From Alentia gelatinosa (Eukaryota; Annelida; Polychaeta; Phyllodocida; Polynoidae), in the NCBI GenBank assembly GCA_950022655.1, contig OX465588.1, forward strand, positions 26,707,525 through 26,771,524: DNA of 64,000 nucleotides. Reading direction: 5' to 3'. Made by a program: the position numbers and the translations under genes. Under the pieces are notes generated by a model, which saw only the letters and a program-made list of their open reading frames with translations, did not search any database and was not told where the DNA came from. Below, in pieces: positions 47,166 through 58,501 of this stretch (positions are counted from its first letter, which is position 1; every line of letters starts with the position of its first letter).

Positions 47166-48499
47166 AAAAGAGGCTGACTGTCAGGAGAGTAAGCCAGTTT
47201 CTGTATACTACATGTACTTCTACTAGTTAATTCACGCTCTTGGGCATGCAGTATACATTCCATACTGCGCAGTGTGCAGTAAAGCTGTGTATTGCACGGC
47301 CTATGATAGCGTTGTTCGCGCTCCAATATCCTTCAACGTCTATTTACAGTTAAGTATTTATATTCCAGGGCGTGTAGTAAAGAAAGGACAGCTGAAGGAA
47401 GCAGTCTTGCCATAGTATTGATCTTGATGTAACTGTGCACCATTTTGCATGTTTTTCCTTCACCATTTATCCTTTCTACGATAACCCTAGTAATTCCCAT
47501 TTAGTTACCGATATAGAGAGTATCAAACCTCTTATTAGTAGGAGTAGATAACACGTGTTGTACATATATTTTTTTACCTATCATAGCATTAATTATTTTG
47601 TGAAGGTCCATAAACTTGTGTTCTTTATCTTAGATATCCTATGTATTATTATTTCCGATATTCCATGAACTTCTCATGTCCTCCTGTGATTGGTTAATCA
47701 TTGTATTCTATAAAATCATCCTATCAGTATTAGCAACGGGAAGATACATGGAATGCATCTATCTTTCCTTTCTCTATATCAAATACATTTAGTAGGGTGT
47801 CAGACGAGCGGTTTTTATACGTACTGTTGTGTGTGAGTAATATAGGTCGGCATAACATTAGTAAACTCTAAAAGATTATTGTATCAGGTAAAGATGTTCG
47901 TGACAGATTTAAAGGTAGCTACTATCCGACCATGACAAGGATATTTTCCAGGATATTTTCCTGACAATATTGTAAAGTGAAAGGGCGATTTGTCAAACGT
48001 TATATGCTGATAACATAAATTTGTATAATTAGGTCCACTTTGGATATTTTGTATTTATTATTACACTAGGATTATAGTAAAGTTTGAGCCATGCATTTGA
48101 TTTTCCTTTTGTTGCTAGTGTATATGTAAACAGACAAAAAAATTGTCGGATGATGAGAAATTCCTAACCCTAATTTATTTTACAGTGCAAACAAATAGAA
48201 AACAAAAGAGAAAATTACGGTCTTGGGACAGCCGTCGATATCGATAGAATAAAGAAAATAGAAAATACAATGTATATTCCACTCATAAATGACCTTTTCT
48301 GCTTCAGCTGTATTTGCCTTGAATTCCCTTCAAACTGATCCTAATGAAATGGTGTCAGATATGAGCCTGAGAACATCAATTCTGAGTCCGTAAACAATAC
48401 AATGTCGCGGCTTATTATAGGGTTTTCCTGATTCCACTTAACTCTACCTAGAGAGAAAATAACAGTGTACTTGCTATATTCCGAGCTATATTATAGAGC

Positions 48500-48610
48500 C
48501 CTTACGATAGGCCTAAGATTTGAAAATTCTATCGTAGCAAAATTATAGCACTGGCAGAGTCGTGGGAGTCCGGCTTTAGACCCGGCGTCCACCTACTATG
48601 ATTTATTCAA
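48500..48610. repeat. Fragment of the GGCGTCCACCTACTAYGAT family
   Basis: TTACGATAGGCCTAAGATTTGAAAATT and CCGGCGTCCACCTACTATGA match 52955-53085 in order and orientation. Confidence 0.65.
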
Positions 48611-50234
48611 TGTGGACATTTTGGAGGGAAAATCTATTAAACATTTGTCAGGGACATTAGATATATATACAGATGCAAAAATGCAGTAGGGCATAAGGCC
48701 TAAAGGCCCAAACGATTTTATAAGGGTATAGGCGGAAAATTTAACTTATGCCCAAAGTGAAGGGGAAGACGATGTCCATTTAGCCGTGTCGGAGGCGAGT
48801 AGGGAAGACATGATACCGAGTGGAGGTGGGGATCCTGTAACCACAGCAGTCCCTTGAGTGTTGAGTCTCAGGAGGCGCATCTCGTAGCCAAGGTGAGGTG
48901 TCTCGAGGAGAGGAGGACGTGACCGTCCCGTTGAGCAGAGTGTGTGGTGCCCTCCTGTGCATGAGAGACAGGTTACGGTAAGTCACTCTGAAAGATTGAA
49001 CCGCTGGGATTAGCGGTTAAGGTGAGGCCACCTGTGCGACCTGAAAGATAGTTAGTTCATCCATGAGGCAGAGGGCATGGTCATCTCTGTGGTAGTTGAA
49101 GACCGCCCGAGGTGAGGCTTTTGTTGTGAAGCAGGCACGGGGATGGTGAGAGGTTCACGTAACAGGTGAGCAGCAGGTACAAGAGTGGCAAAGCAGTGGT
49201 GCCACCACCTTGCCACCACCTTGCGTGTCAGGGCTACATTAATCTGGCCGCCAGAGCTACACTGAGGTTAGCTCTGGAGAAATCCAATCTGAACAACCTT
49301 GTCTGACTTGTTCCCTGCCCAAATGAAATATGGGACTGGTATCTACTTCTTACGTAATACAGACCTTGAACTGATAGTCAAGCCTTTTTTAATCCTCACT
49401 TTTTTATTAGGTCATAGATCCAAACATTACATTTGGTTTTCAATCCAGGAATCACAAAAAATAAAATGTCAATTGTAAAGTATAAAGTGTTTCAATCAGC
49501 AATCCTGTTGTACTGGCGGTAAGGTGATGAACTTGCCTTTTCTCTAGCCAGAATTCCTGCAATGATTGATTACGGAAGCCTTCCAAATAGGAGGAAACAT
49601 GGCATTAGACTATTACAACCCCCTCTCAAAGACACTGTATTTGATTCCTCATTTTATATCCATAGTATCTCAGCATGGAATAACTTTACACCATGGTACT
49701 AGACAAGAACAAATTTAAAGTGCTTATGAAAAAAGAGTACCCAAATTGTTACATGAACTAGTCAGCATGTGTTATAACTGGCTATATTACTTATAGTATG
49801 ATTATAAAATAGGTGTACAAAAACTCCCCCACCCCATACTCTCCCTTATTAATAAACTAAACTAAAATGGTGGTAGATTGTGTTACAACTACAGGGAAAG
49901 CAAGTAGATTGTGTTGCAACTACTGTAAAAATTGCCAAACGAGTGCAAGGTGCCTTGTGTTATAACCACTATGTGTAGCTGACCTGATACTGACTCTGAG
50001 TAGTCTTAGCTTAGCCTTCAGTTGAAGATTGTTACTAAAATTGTGTTGCAAGCATGTAAGGTTGAGAATGACTAATCATTAAATTACCAAATTACCAATG
50101 TGAGGATACCCTAATAAACTCGATCAAAAAAAGAAGGAAGATAACCCTGCAGGTCTGATACATCCAGATAAAATAAATGAAATAAAAGGAAAGGATACAG
50201 GGACTGAGGCCAGTCTAGGCTCTACAGTCTCAGT

Positions 50235-50305
50235 ATGCTAATGGCACTCTCCCAGCAGATCTTTTGCGGAAGTAGAGTACGGGATCTCTGCTAGGCTCTG
50301 CTAGG
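50235..50305. repeat. Interspersed repeat GCACTCTCCCAGCAGATC, copy 2
   Basis: GCACTCTCCCAGCAGATCTT, then GCGGAAGTAGAG and ATCTCTGCTAGG, related to 10155 and 50871. An inverted relative AGCAGATCTT/AATCTCTGCT lies at 50420-50495. Confidence 0.5.
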
Positions 50306-50867
50306 AGTGTGCAAGAAATGGAGGCATTACCCATAGTGCACCAAAAAAGTGGAACCCGTTACCTGGCCTATAATGTGACTAGGCCAGGCTTCCAGGCTAC
50401 CTTGACTTTCACTCGACTAGCAGATCTTCTTACTATCAGAGCCAGAATCTCTGCTGGAAGAGTGAACCAATCTTCGAGCAGATCTTTTGTTTTGGTAGTT
50501 TTTGTCACAACAGGCTGTTGTGGTTGGAGATTGTAGTACTCTCGAAGCCCCTTATCCATATTATTATATTCCTTTTTTGTGTATTTTGAAAAAAGACATG
50601 AAGTTAGACTTTGTTATCAATTAGTTAAGTTAGTAATGATTTGTAGTAAGTATTCATAGTTTATATTTCACGATGTCCAAAAGTGTACTTTGTTTCGAGA
50701 TAATTGTCTTGAGCTTACTGGTCAGAAAGCGATCGAACCAGACCAACCCCTAAGTCGGAGACAGGGGTTGGTTGCCAATCTAAAACTACATGTGGCTTCT
50801 GAGAAACGCTCAACATGAGTGGTGATAAAGACAGGAACCACATATAACATGGGGAGGTGCCTGTACA

Positions 50868-50940
50868 GCGTAAGCACTCTCCCCCAGATCTTTCGCGGCG
50901 CTAGCGCTGGCTTAATCTCTGCCCCAACCCAAAGCCTGTT
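50868..50940. repeat. Interspersed repeat GCACTCTCCCCCAGATC, copy 3
   Basis: GCACTCTCCCCCAGATCTTT, CGCGGCGCTAGCGCTGGC and CCAACCCAAAGCC are shared with the copy at 10155. Confidence 0.5.
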
Positions 50941-51417
50941 CCCTGGGTATCCACTAAAAACAGAGGAGACCAGCGAACATTTCAGATTCAAAACAAGGTA
51001 ACTGTCAAAAGTTATACAAATCAAAAAACTCACATATCATGAGTATGGAAATATGGGAATTGTTATAGGAGCTTCACAGACATTCTAGTTATTTCCTTTT
51101 TTATGCTTCAACCATTTTCTAGTGGGATCCCACAGCTGATTAGTCTACCCATTCAGAGGTGCACATGTTGACAAAACAAAGCCCTGCAACACATGTAGAA
51201 AGTAATCCCAGAGACTGTGTCTGGGATAACATGATTACCTTACCTCAAGTGAAGAACCTCACAAGCCTCACCAGTTGTGTGTCTCGTATGATAGGAAGAT
51301 GTGGCCATAAGGACAGATACCAAGAAAACCCAAAATCCAAAACCGAGTGAGATTACATAACAAACCAAAACAAATGGCTTATATTCAGCAGCTACGGATC
51401 AAGCGTGGTTCGGATTT

Positions 51418-51557
51418 TATCTCACCCCTATCACTGACTGATCAACTAATGTTGGACACGTCATTGTCCATTGAATATTTCTTTCACGATAATACATGGG
51501 CGTTGAGTACGAGTTTTCAATATTAGGTCTATGGAGGAAAATACCAGGGGTGAGATA
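51418..51557. mobile_element. Short element with TATCTCACCCCT termini, copy 4 (inverted)
   Basis: TATCTCACCCCTATCACTGA at the left and ATACCAGGGGTGAGATA at the right. The interior GCGTTGAGTACGAGTTTTCA matches the complement of the 7916 copy. Confidence 0.75.
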
Positions 51558-52230
51558 GTAGTATGACTGTGATGAGATTCATATCAAAAGACCTACAATC
51601 CACAATTATACAAATGTCTACCGTGATACCACAATCATTACATATCATGTAAAATTAGGTGCATTTTTAATAGAATCTGCTTATAGTTTCATCCCTACAT
51701 GGGTCATAGTTAATCAGACCTACGCTTGAAGACTGAAATGCCATTAAAGCGAGATTATCATGTACAGAAAAACTCTCCTTTTCTTTTGTGTAGGTCTATA
51801 CTCAAAGTGGTCGTGGTAGCGAATGGGATAGGAACCACAAAATCCGCCATGTTTTCCTTACCATATCGGATACCCAAATGTACATATTTTTTTCTTAAGA
51901 TTCATGTTTAGCCATGCTAAAAAAAAATTAGTTCGAGAGAAGCCCCTAAAACAATGGCCGACTTTTCGCTGGTGGAAAATAACCAAAGTTCATGAGTGGA
52001 TACCAGCTCAAAAAGTGTAGTGCTAATCCTACCCACTAGAGTTTCAAATTAGTCTCTCTCACGGACACATGAAGGCGCACAAATATGGGACAAATTTGCT
52101 AGAAACGTTCTCTAAATTTATGCTTAACTACACTTTACTTAACTGGTCAAACCAATGACAACAATAATCGGCAATCGAGCCAAGAAGGACATTCCCAATC
52201 TATGTCACAATTATCTTTGGGGATTACTAA

Positions 52231-52472
52231 TCACCAGAAACTTGACTTTATGACTTTAAACCATTGCCCTGGCTGGGTCATATCTCCCTGGTTCGTCCCC
52301 AAAGAATATAAAGTGCAGGACTCGCTCAAAGAGTAGTAATGTAAGATTTCACAATGAGGTTTGTTTATACATTTGACCCCACATTCTGTTACAGAGCGCG
52401 ATGACGTCACTTCTGGCAGGGCTACGGAGATGATGCTTCCATTGACGATGGCAGAAAACCGCAAGTTTCTAT
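52231..52472 (-). CDS. C-type lectin/PAN protein, last exon (PAN/apple-like domain)
   Basis: This is the final exon of a minus-strand gene. Reading leftward from the acceptor TTTTTCTGGTCTACTTGCAG it opens with AT (phase 1 from the previous exon) and encodes about 79 residues to TGA at 52231-52233. The pattern VTSSRSVTECGVKC, then PHCEILHYYSLSESCTLYSL and a final WFKV, fits a PAN/apple-like fold: Cys-x3-Cys-x5-Cys-x(11)-Cys with an aromatic end. PAN domains bind proteins or carbohydrates in secreted and surface proteins. The phase match with the lectin exon at 53287 supports one transcript. No other domain is seen, so this is the C-terminus. Confidence 0.75.
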
Positions 52473-52739
52473 CTGCAAGTAGACCAGAAAAAGACTTGAA
52501 TCTTTTAAGCTGATTTATCTCTAAACAACTGTGAACATATTTTACATGCACAACTACCCATGGTTTTGTGATCGACCGGCTGAAAGTGGTCGTTTTATTT
52601 CTAACCCTCGCAGGGGATGACTGGCACAACGAAGGATACCTCCATGGACAGTACATTAAACAAGAGCCCGTCAATCGCGTTTGATTATGTGTGTCGTCCA
52701 TAGGTAGAGAATTCCTCGTCCGTAGTCTCCTACAAGTGA

Positions 52740-53260
52740 TCCTGAGGACAAAATCAGCTTGAAAGACACATGGGGGGGGGGGACTTGAACCAGGGGTCGA
52801 CAACACGGACGACCATACAGAATAAAAGGGGTATCCCACTATCACGTTGGCGCATTTCTTAAATCGTGGCCGGTATCGTAACCGTGGTCTTCTTTTCAAC
52901 CCGTTCCGACACACTACAACACACTCCGACACACTCCGACAAAGCCCTTCCGATAGGTCTACGATTGGAAAATTTCTCATCATAGCTCAATCGCAGCACT
53001 TTTTGCAGTGTGTCGGGACAGTGGGAGCCCGCTTGAAGGTCATGCAAGACAAGACATTGTAAGGCCTGGCGTCCACCTACTACGATAGAAATTTAGACCT
53101 ACTGATATGACACCGATATAAAAGGCAAATATCGGAGAAACGTGGTCAACTGCCCCGATATTAGGTGACCTTCTGACGCGATTTTGATTTTTTATCGGAA
53201 GGTGCATCGTAGACCATATCGGAGCCGTATCGTATAGTAGGTGGACGCCGGGCTTAACTC
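52740..53260. mobile_element. MITE of the GGCGTCCACCTACTACGAT family, in the lectin intron
   Basis: Between 53063 and 53256, GGCGTCCACCTACTACGAT is matched by ATCGTATAGTAGGTGGACGCC at the right. Preceding sequence 52955-53062 matches 48500-48600. Interior words (TATCGGAGAAACGTGGTCAA, CTGCCCCGATATTAGGTGAC) occur inverted at 62085-62140. A run of ten or more G lies near 52773. Confidence 0.7.
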
Positions 53261-53286
53261 TAGTAATCCTAGATGTGATCACGTAC

Positions 53287-53507
53287 TCATGAATTCCGGG
53301 GTCTGGCAGAGTCCACAGAAGTGATACGAGCAGCGGATATCATTCCACTCCCAGCCCATGGATGCCCGGATGTGGACGCAGGGCTCGGTGGAACTGCTCG
53401 GTTCTCCGGGGTGCCAGTCTGTCCACGTGACCGGCCTCCCGTCATTCCACGTCTTCGTCGTCTTCTCATAACCAATCCAGTAATCTACCAGGCTGCTATT
53501 CGATGAT
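53287..53507 (-). CDS. C-type lectin/PAN protein, exon with C-terminal half of the lectin domain
   Basis: A 221-nt exon. Reading leftward it follows the acceptor AACTTTAACAG and ends ATTCATGA|GTACGT (phase 2 in, phase 1 out). It encodes SSNSSLVDYWIGYEKTTKTW, then WTDWHPGEPSSSTEPCVHI, GWEWNDIRC and FCGLC. These are the WIG, EPx and WND landmarks and the third and fourth conserved cysteines of a C-type lectin-like domain. The calcium-site motif is EPS in place of EPN or QPD, while WND is kept, so sugar binding may be altered or lost. A stop codon follows if the donor is not used, which supports splicing to the PAN exon. Confidence 0.88.
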
Positions 53508-54127
53508 CTGTTAAAGTTTATTCAATGTTAATTGAAGTGAGCGAAGTCATAAAATACCAAACGCAGTCGATATGTTTTCAAAGGTATTTTTATATACAAC
53601 CAAGATAACAATGTCGTGGTATGATAATTAGTATCAAGGAGAACACAACGTTTCGTCCTAATGGATAGCACTTAGAGTGATGATATTTCGTCAACTTTGC
53701 TGGGGTTAAGTATGCTTTTTGGATCGGGTTTGACTTCCTGATTTACAAGGTTAAGGTTCTTTGTTATTATGAATAGAATTCTAATCTAAGAATAGATTTT
53801 GGTACAATGAATTCGGGTTTACTTTAGGATCTGGGGACTGTAACATGGCTGTGTATTGAATATAATGACTATGCAGCAAATAGAATGTAGAATCCAGTTG
53901 TTTCTGCGTATTTGCTAGTCTGAGTATTATTGTATAAAATTATATATATAATAGATATATTTCTTATATTGTCATATATCCTGCTATTTTAATATTAGTT
54001 CATCTAATATTTATTCTAATTGTAAATGCTCGTATCCAATCATTTTCACAAAAGCCAGGCTATACTAAAAATCTTCACTATATGGTGTGGCACATATTTC
54101 ATGGTGAATAAAAGAAAATCGACCTAC

Positions 54128-54296
54128 TCCATTTCATTCAGGACGTCTTTTATAAAGTTGGCAGTTTTTTCGGAGTTTATCGATGCAAGGAATCCACCAT
54201 CCGCTTTGCATTTATCACTGGCCAATGATCGTTGTGCAGGACTTACTATCCAATAGCAGACGTGGCTGTCAGTGACTGCCGTCAGGCACAGCCTCG
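54128..54296 (-). CDS. C-type lectin/PAN protein, exon with N-terminal half of the lectin domain
   Basis: A 169-nt exon. Reading leftward it follows the acceptor TTGTTTTTGTAG and ends AAATGGA|GTAGGT (phase 1 in, phase 2 out). It encodes HVCYWIVSPAQRS, CKADGGFLASINS and TANFIKDVLNEME, the first two cysteines and the 'L..I.S..E..F' helix region of a C-type lectin-like domain. It joins in phase to the exon at 53507. Upstream exons (start codon, signal peptide) are to the right and were not found; the retrotransposon at 55674 may lie in that intron. Confidence 0.85.
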
Positions 54297-54344
54297 CTAC
54301 AAAAACAAGGATTTTCTCTTTCATTATCCTACTAATGCAAAAAG

Positions 54345-54530
54345 TCCCGAGAAAACACATAGGGAGTGTGTATCTACATACCTGGCACATACAGATATGT
54401 TGTAGGCTCCGAGTTGCAATAAAGTGCAGAAAAGTAGTGCGTACTGAAAAATAGTGCATACATAAATGAATTGATATTGGTACCCCATTTGTCAGGAAAA
54501 GGTGGATGATAAATACAATATAGATATAGG
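54345..54530. repeat. Interspersed repeat shared with 4848-5028
   Basis: GAGAAAACACATAGGGAGTG through GATGATAAATACAATATAGA matches 4848-5028. Confidence 0.65.
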
Positions 54531-54680
54531 TTTCAGGTAAAGGTGGTTGTATGCTCCTCGGAGTTGACCCTGTTCAATATCCTTGCATGCACTTGGATAT
54601 TAGTAAGTGTCAACTCCTCATAGCATACGGCCACTTGTATCTGAAACCAGTCAATATTGTGTTTTTACCCACCACTAGCG
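54500..54680. mobile_element. Fold-back MITE, arms GATGATAAATACAATAT / AATATTGTGTTTTTACCCACC
   Basis: AGGTGGATGATAAATACAAT and GTTTCAGGTAAAGGTGG at the left pair with TATCTGAAACCAGTCAATAT and ACCCACC at the right. The central stem pairs GGAGTTGAC with GTCAACTCC. Confidence 0.7.
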
Positions 54681-55673
54681 ATGTTGTCCCTGTCCTATGC
54701 GCCCAGTGAAAGAGAAAACACTGAGTAGGTATTATGAAATATTGTAGTTAAGCTACAAGGGTTTCGTTTAGATTTAGTCAAATATCAGAGAGACTAGGAC
54801 TGAGTGCAATCATGTGTATCATAATGTATTTGTTAGCATCGATTTGTAGGGATTTTACAATTGTATAAAGTTTGAGAATTTAAAGCAGTATTTCAGTATA
54901 TGATATTAGCAGAGCATCGAAACCGTTACAGGATAAGCAAGGACGCCAGTTACCGGATAATGGATAGGACAGCAGGGGACACTCTCCATCCAAGGTGATC
55001 ATGTGATGTCAGCATGTGCAGCCATATGAGGAGCAACCAATGAGGCTTTAACATGACCTGATCCCTAACCGTGGTAAACTAGTGTGTCCTGAGGCAATTG
55101 GCCGATGGTAGGGAACAAAGGATGGTGAAATGAAATAAAAAGAGGGTATTTTGAAGGGTACAGGCAGACCCCAAGCGGGGAGTGGAAGGAGTGCATGCTG
55201 AGAGAGATAACTGATCAGGAAAAGGAGCAGAGAGCTGGACAGGAGCAAAGTTAAGTGAACTTTGGTGAGATACTGCAGCAACATATTGGCAGGTCTCTAC
55301 TTCGCATAGACTATCTTGTCCATGCTGCACGCCTGTTGTCTCTGCACTCTCCTCTCATGTCACGCATCAGTTACCCGCAACAGCCTGTAAGTACCCACCC
55401 TCATTTCACCTTGTGTAACCATCTGCACATATCTAGCCTTCTACCATTTGTGCTGCGTTTCTGAATCAATTGTTGCTTGGTTTGATCGTGTCATTGCGCC
55501 ATCGCACATCGTGCCATCTTGTCATTGCTTGAGAAATGTGTATCAGTTATCACGTCTATAAATTTGTGCAATTGTAGACTTCTGAATGTGTCCTTACTTT
55601 AGTGTTACAGCACTCAAGTCCTAGGGGGTTTGACCATGTTAGCATCCTGAAATAAACCTTTCATGAAACATTG

Positions 55674-55865
55674 GTAGCTCATGGCCCGTAGGGTCAGGAG
55701 CGGTCATTGCACCACCTAGCACACTCCCTCCCTACTAGCGCACCCTGCGCGCCCCCGCGTGCGAGTCACGTGAACTAATAGGTCACGTGGCGAAGCACGC
55801 CCCCACGCTCTATCTCATTCTGTTCCTGCGCTTCACTCCGCTCACACCTACAACCTTTTTTCTCC
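55674..55865 (+). repeat. Split direct repeat A1 of the YR retrotransposon
   Basis: GTAGCTCATGGCCCGTAGGG through ACCTTTTTTCTCC. It matches A2 at 59859-60050 with a single A/G difference. It contains two CACGTG sites and presumably the promoter. Confidence 0.93.
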
Positions 55866-56655
55866 TTGGCTCTACGCTGTTCGCGGCACCGCATACTCCA
55901 CGGGTATCGGTCCGAGGCCGTAAGGGCAAGAGTTTAAAAGTACGGGTTAGCAGGAAGACAGGTTCACGTGAAATGCCGAAAACGCGAGCTGGACCGAGCA
56001 CGTCTCAGGCTCAGGAGGAATCTTCGGATTCGACCATGCGGCCTTCCGAGGACCACGTGGAATCGGCCTCGGAGGTCGGGAGCGTGAAAACCACCCGCCT
56101 CGTGGCGGTGGGAAAGCAGTGCGGGCATTCGCTCCATGCCTGTAACCGCAAGTTGGGTTACACCATGGGGTACGACAGTCAGCAAGCCCCCCAACCCCCA
56201 GCAGCACGGCGGGCGGGCCAGGTGGCGTACACCCCACAGGCTGGATACACGTTGAGGGCGGCCGACCCCGGACCGGATGCCCTGTACCAACACGGCGGTC
56301 AGCCGGCGGCAAAATACGGGCACGGTGCGCCCCGCGAGTGATCGGAGCGCACCCCAACACAGGATGCTCACGTGTAGGCAAGCCCCGGACCCCTGCGGAC
56401 ACCGGATGCGGCACACGTGAGATCACACGACCGGTAACCCGTGTAACAACACCGGACAGGAAACGGCCGCCGGCCACGTGGGCCGAGGTGGTCAGTCGCT
56501 CCTGCCCGGATACACCCCCCTCTGGAGCACCCGCAACACGTGGGGTGGATGGGGGGCGGGGGACACGTGACGCCATAGCGACTGCGGCCGCCCCACCACG
56601 TGAGGAGGGGGCGGTCGGCAATAACAACAACAACAACAACACGGTACCCCACGTG
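55767..56655. promoter_or_regulatory. Cluster of 11 CACGTG palindromes
   Basis: CACGTG begins at 55767, 55784, 55965, 56054, 56369, 56414, 56475, 56537, 56564, 56597 and 56650. This is the canonical E-box core of bHLH-Zip factors. Only one more was seen in the rest of the coding region (57874), plus two in the A2 repeat. The function is inferred and not shown. Confidence 0.6.
55973..56341 (+). CDS. ORF1 (putative Gag) of the Ngaro-like element, 122 aa
   Basis: The first ATG in the frame is at 55973, just after TTCACGTGAA, and the frame stays open to TGA at 56339-56341. The frame is open upstream to at least 55787 but without ATG. The product is Ser/Glu-rich at the N-terminus, then Pro/Gln/Ala/Tyr-rich, with no Cys/His knuckle. 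That makes it short and atypical for Gag. The RT frame (-1 relative to this one) is open across at least the last 120 nt, so a -1 frameshift could make a fusion. Identity as Gag rests on position only. Confidence 0.55.
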   Translation: MPKTRAGPSTSQAQEESSDSTMRPSEDHVESASEVGSVKTTRLVAVGKQCGHSLHACNRKLGYTMGYDSQQAPQPPAARRAGQVAYTPQAGYTLRAADPGPDALYQHGGQPAAKYGHGAPRE

Positions 56656-58500
56656 GCCGGCCCGGTGGGCGTCGGCCACTCGGGTCCACCCTCCGACAGC
56701 GTGGCCGGCCCCAGCGGCACGGCAGAGCCCAGCACATTGGACTTCAAGGCACTGGAGGAGATCTGCCGCACGGGCATCGTGACCGCCGGGACTCGTACGG
56801 ACCCGGAGGCCTTTATGTTACATCGCCGCAAGCAGTGGCCGGAGATGGACGACAACGCTCCACCGGCGCACGGCCACATATACCGGGCCGTGCGGGCAAC
56901 CGGGCTCCCAAACGCCATGTGTAGCAAGATAACTCTACCCACGGACTTACGGCTACGGACGTGGGAGAAGTACCTAACGGCGATGCAGGGGAAGCGGGAG
57001 CTGCTGGGGTTCATACGTTATGGATTCCCCCTCGGATACCTGGGACCCGCGACCGATACCCAGGGGGTCCCAAATCATCCCAGCGCGACGGCTTTTCCCA
57101 CGGAGGTAGGCAGGTTTATCACTAAGGAGCTCTCCTTCTCAAATCTGCTCGGGCCGTTCGCCGAGGCCCCGTTCACTCCGTGGTGCCACGTCTCTCCGTT
57201 GATGTCGCGGGAGAAACGGGACTCCGATGCCCGGCGGGTGATAACGGATATGACCTTCCCCCGGGATCGGAGCGTCAACGCCTACGTGAGGAAGAACTCG
57301 GTGTACGGGGAGGAGAGGGAGCACACTCTCCCCACGATCGACGGTTTTGTCTCCCGTCTCCTGCGATCGGGTCCCTCAAGCTACATGGCCTCCATCGACA
57401 TCGCGAGGGCATATAAAAATTTCCGGTGTGACCCCCTCGACTGGCCCCTCTTGTGTTTCGCGTGGGACGGCGGGTACTACTGCGATACGTCGATGCCGTT
57501 CGGTGCCCGCGCGTCCTCGTATCACATGCAGTGTGTTGCAGATACGATAGTGGAGATCCTCGCGCGAAAGGGGGTGGAGGCGGCCATGTACCTCGACGAC
57601 CTGATCCTGCTATCGCCGTCAAAGGAGAAAGCCGCCGCCGACTTCGCGACCGCTAGGGAGCTCTTCCGCGAGCTAGGGCTGCCCGAGGCCCGGGAGAAAG
57701 CACAAGAACCGTCGCAGGTCGTCCGTTGGCTGGGCATCAACATCGACGCACGAAACATGACTCTGTCGGTGCCCGAGGACAAACTCCAGGACGTCCGGCA
57801 GCACGTCGCGGCCGTCGCACGGAAACGCTCGCTAACCAAGCGGCAACTCCAGTCGGTGCTGGGAAAAATCCTCCACGTGGCAAAGTGCATCCGCCCGGCA
57901 AGACCCTTCGTAAGCAAGCTACTGGAGGCACTGCGTGGAATGTCAGGGTTTTACCTAAACATCTCCTCGGACATGCGGCAGGACCTCGACTGGTTCTCTA
58001 GGTTTGCGGAGGGTTGGAACGGGCGTGCCTTGATTCCCAGGGGCCCCCCGACGAAATGCATCACTGTGGACGCCTGCCTCACCGGGGTCGGGGGCACCGA
58101 CGGCCGCCTGGCCTACTCCGCCCAGGTGTGCCCGGTTGCCGACCCGGTGAATTGCATATCGGAACTGGAAGCCCTCAACACGATATACGCCCTCAACACG
58201 TTCCTGACCGACCGGGACCGGGGGACGCGGGTTGAGGTCTTCTGCGACAACATGGGAACCGTCCAGGCACTAACATCGGGGCGGGCACGGAACAAGGTGC
58301 TGGCGGAGTGTGCCCGCCAAGCCTGGATGGTACAAGCGAGGCTCCAGGTCGAGCTGGTATACACGCACATCCCGGGGATCCTCAACTCGGTCGCGGATGC
58401 CCTCAGCCGGTCGCACCTCACCTCCAGTGACTATTCTAAAGCTGCCTTTTACATGACCTCTCTTAACCTCAGAGCTGTCGCTCCATGTAACCACGCCTCA
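56338..58500 (+). CDS. Reverse transcriptase-RNase H of the Ngaro-like element
   Basis: The frame is open to 59253, but similarity ends near 58440 and the rest is antifunctional overlap with the recombinase. There is no ATG until MLHRRKQWPE (56815), so translation likely depends on fusion to ORF1 or a non-ATG start. The first 130 residues are low-complexity, with an Asn run. RT motifs: ASIDIARAYKNF (motif A Asp), MPFGARASSYHMQ (motif B), YLDDLILL (motif C, residues about 418-425), then EKAQEPSQVVRWLGINID. RNase H follows: ITVDACLTGVGG (Asp578), ISELEALNTIYAL (Glu), VEVFCDNMGTVQAL (Asp) and PGILNSVADALSR (Asp). All expected catalytic acids are visible. The product makes cDNA from the element RNA. 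Confidence 0.88.
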
Positions 58501-58501
58501 T

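Larger units (their letters stand above)
45877..52230. other. 3' UTR and spacer between two convergent genes
   Basis: It holds the SLC7 3' UTR of unknown length and about 6 kb of spacer up to the lectin-PAN stop codon. Repeats seen are a hairpin remnant near 46440-46530 (ACTACGCGTCAAC), a TTATTATAT-ended element at 47025-47165, GCACTCTCCC repeats near 50239 and 50871, and an inverted TATCTCACCCC element at 51418. No other gene was recognised. Confidence 0.6.

Noticed and set aside
48186..48247. Alternative last exon of the SLC7 gene (good acceptor TTTATTTTACAG, phase 1, basic tail, TAG followed at once by AATAAA)
   Set aside because: The exon at 45812 comes first and matches the conserved C-terminal 'LQ.L..VP' pattern; this one has no family similarity and its poly(A) signal touches the stop codon. 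It remains possible as a rare variant.
55947..57014. 355-codon minus-strand ORF over the retrotransposon
   Set aside because: Antisense shadow of GC-rich coding sequence; no domain.
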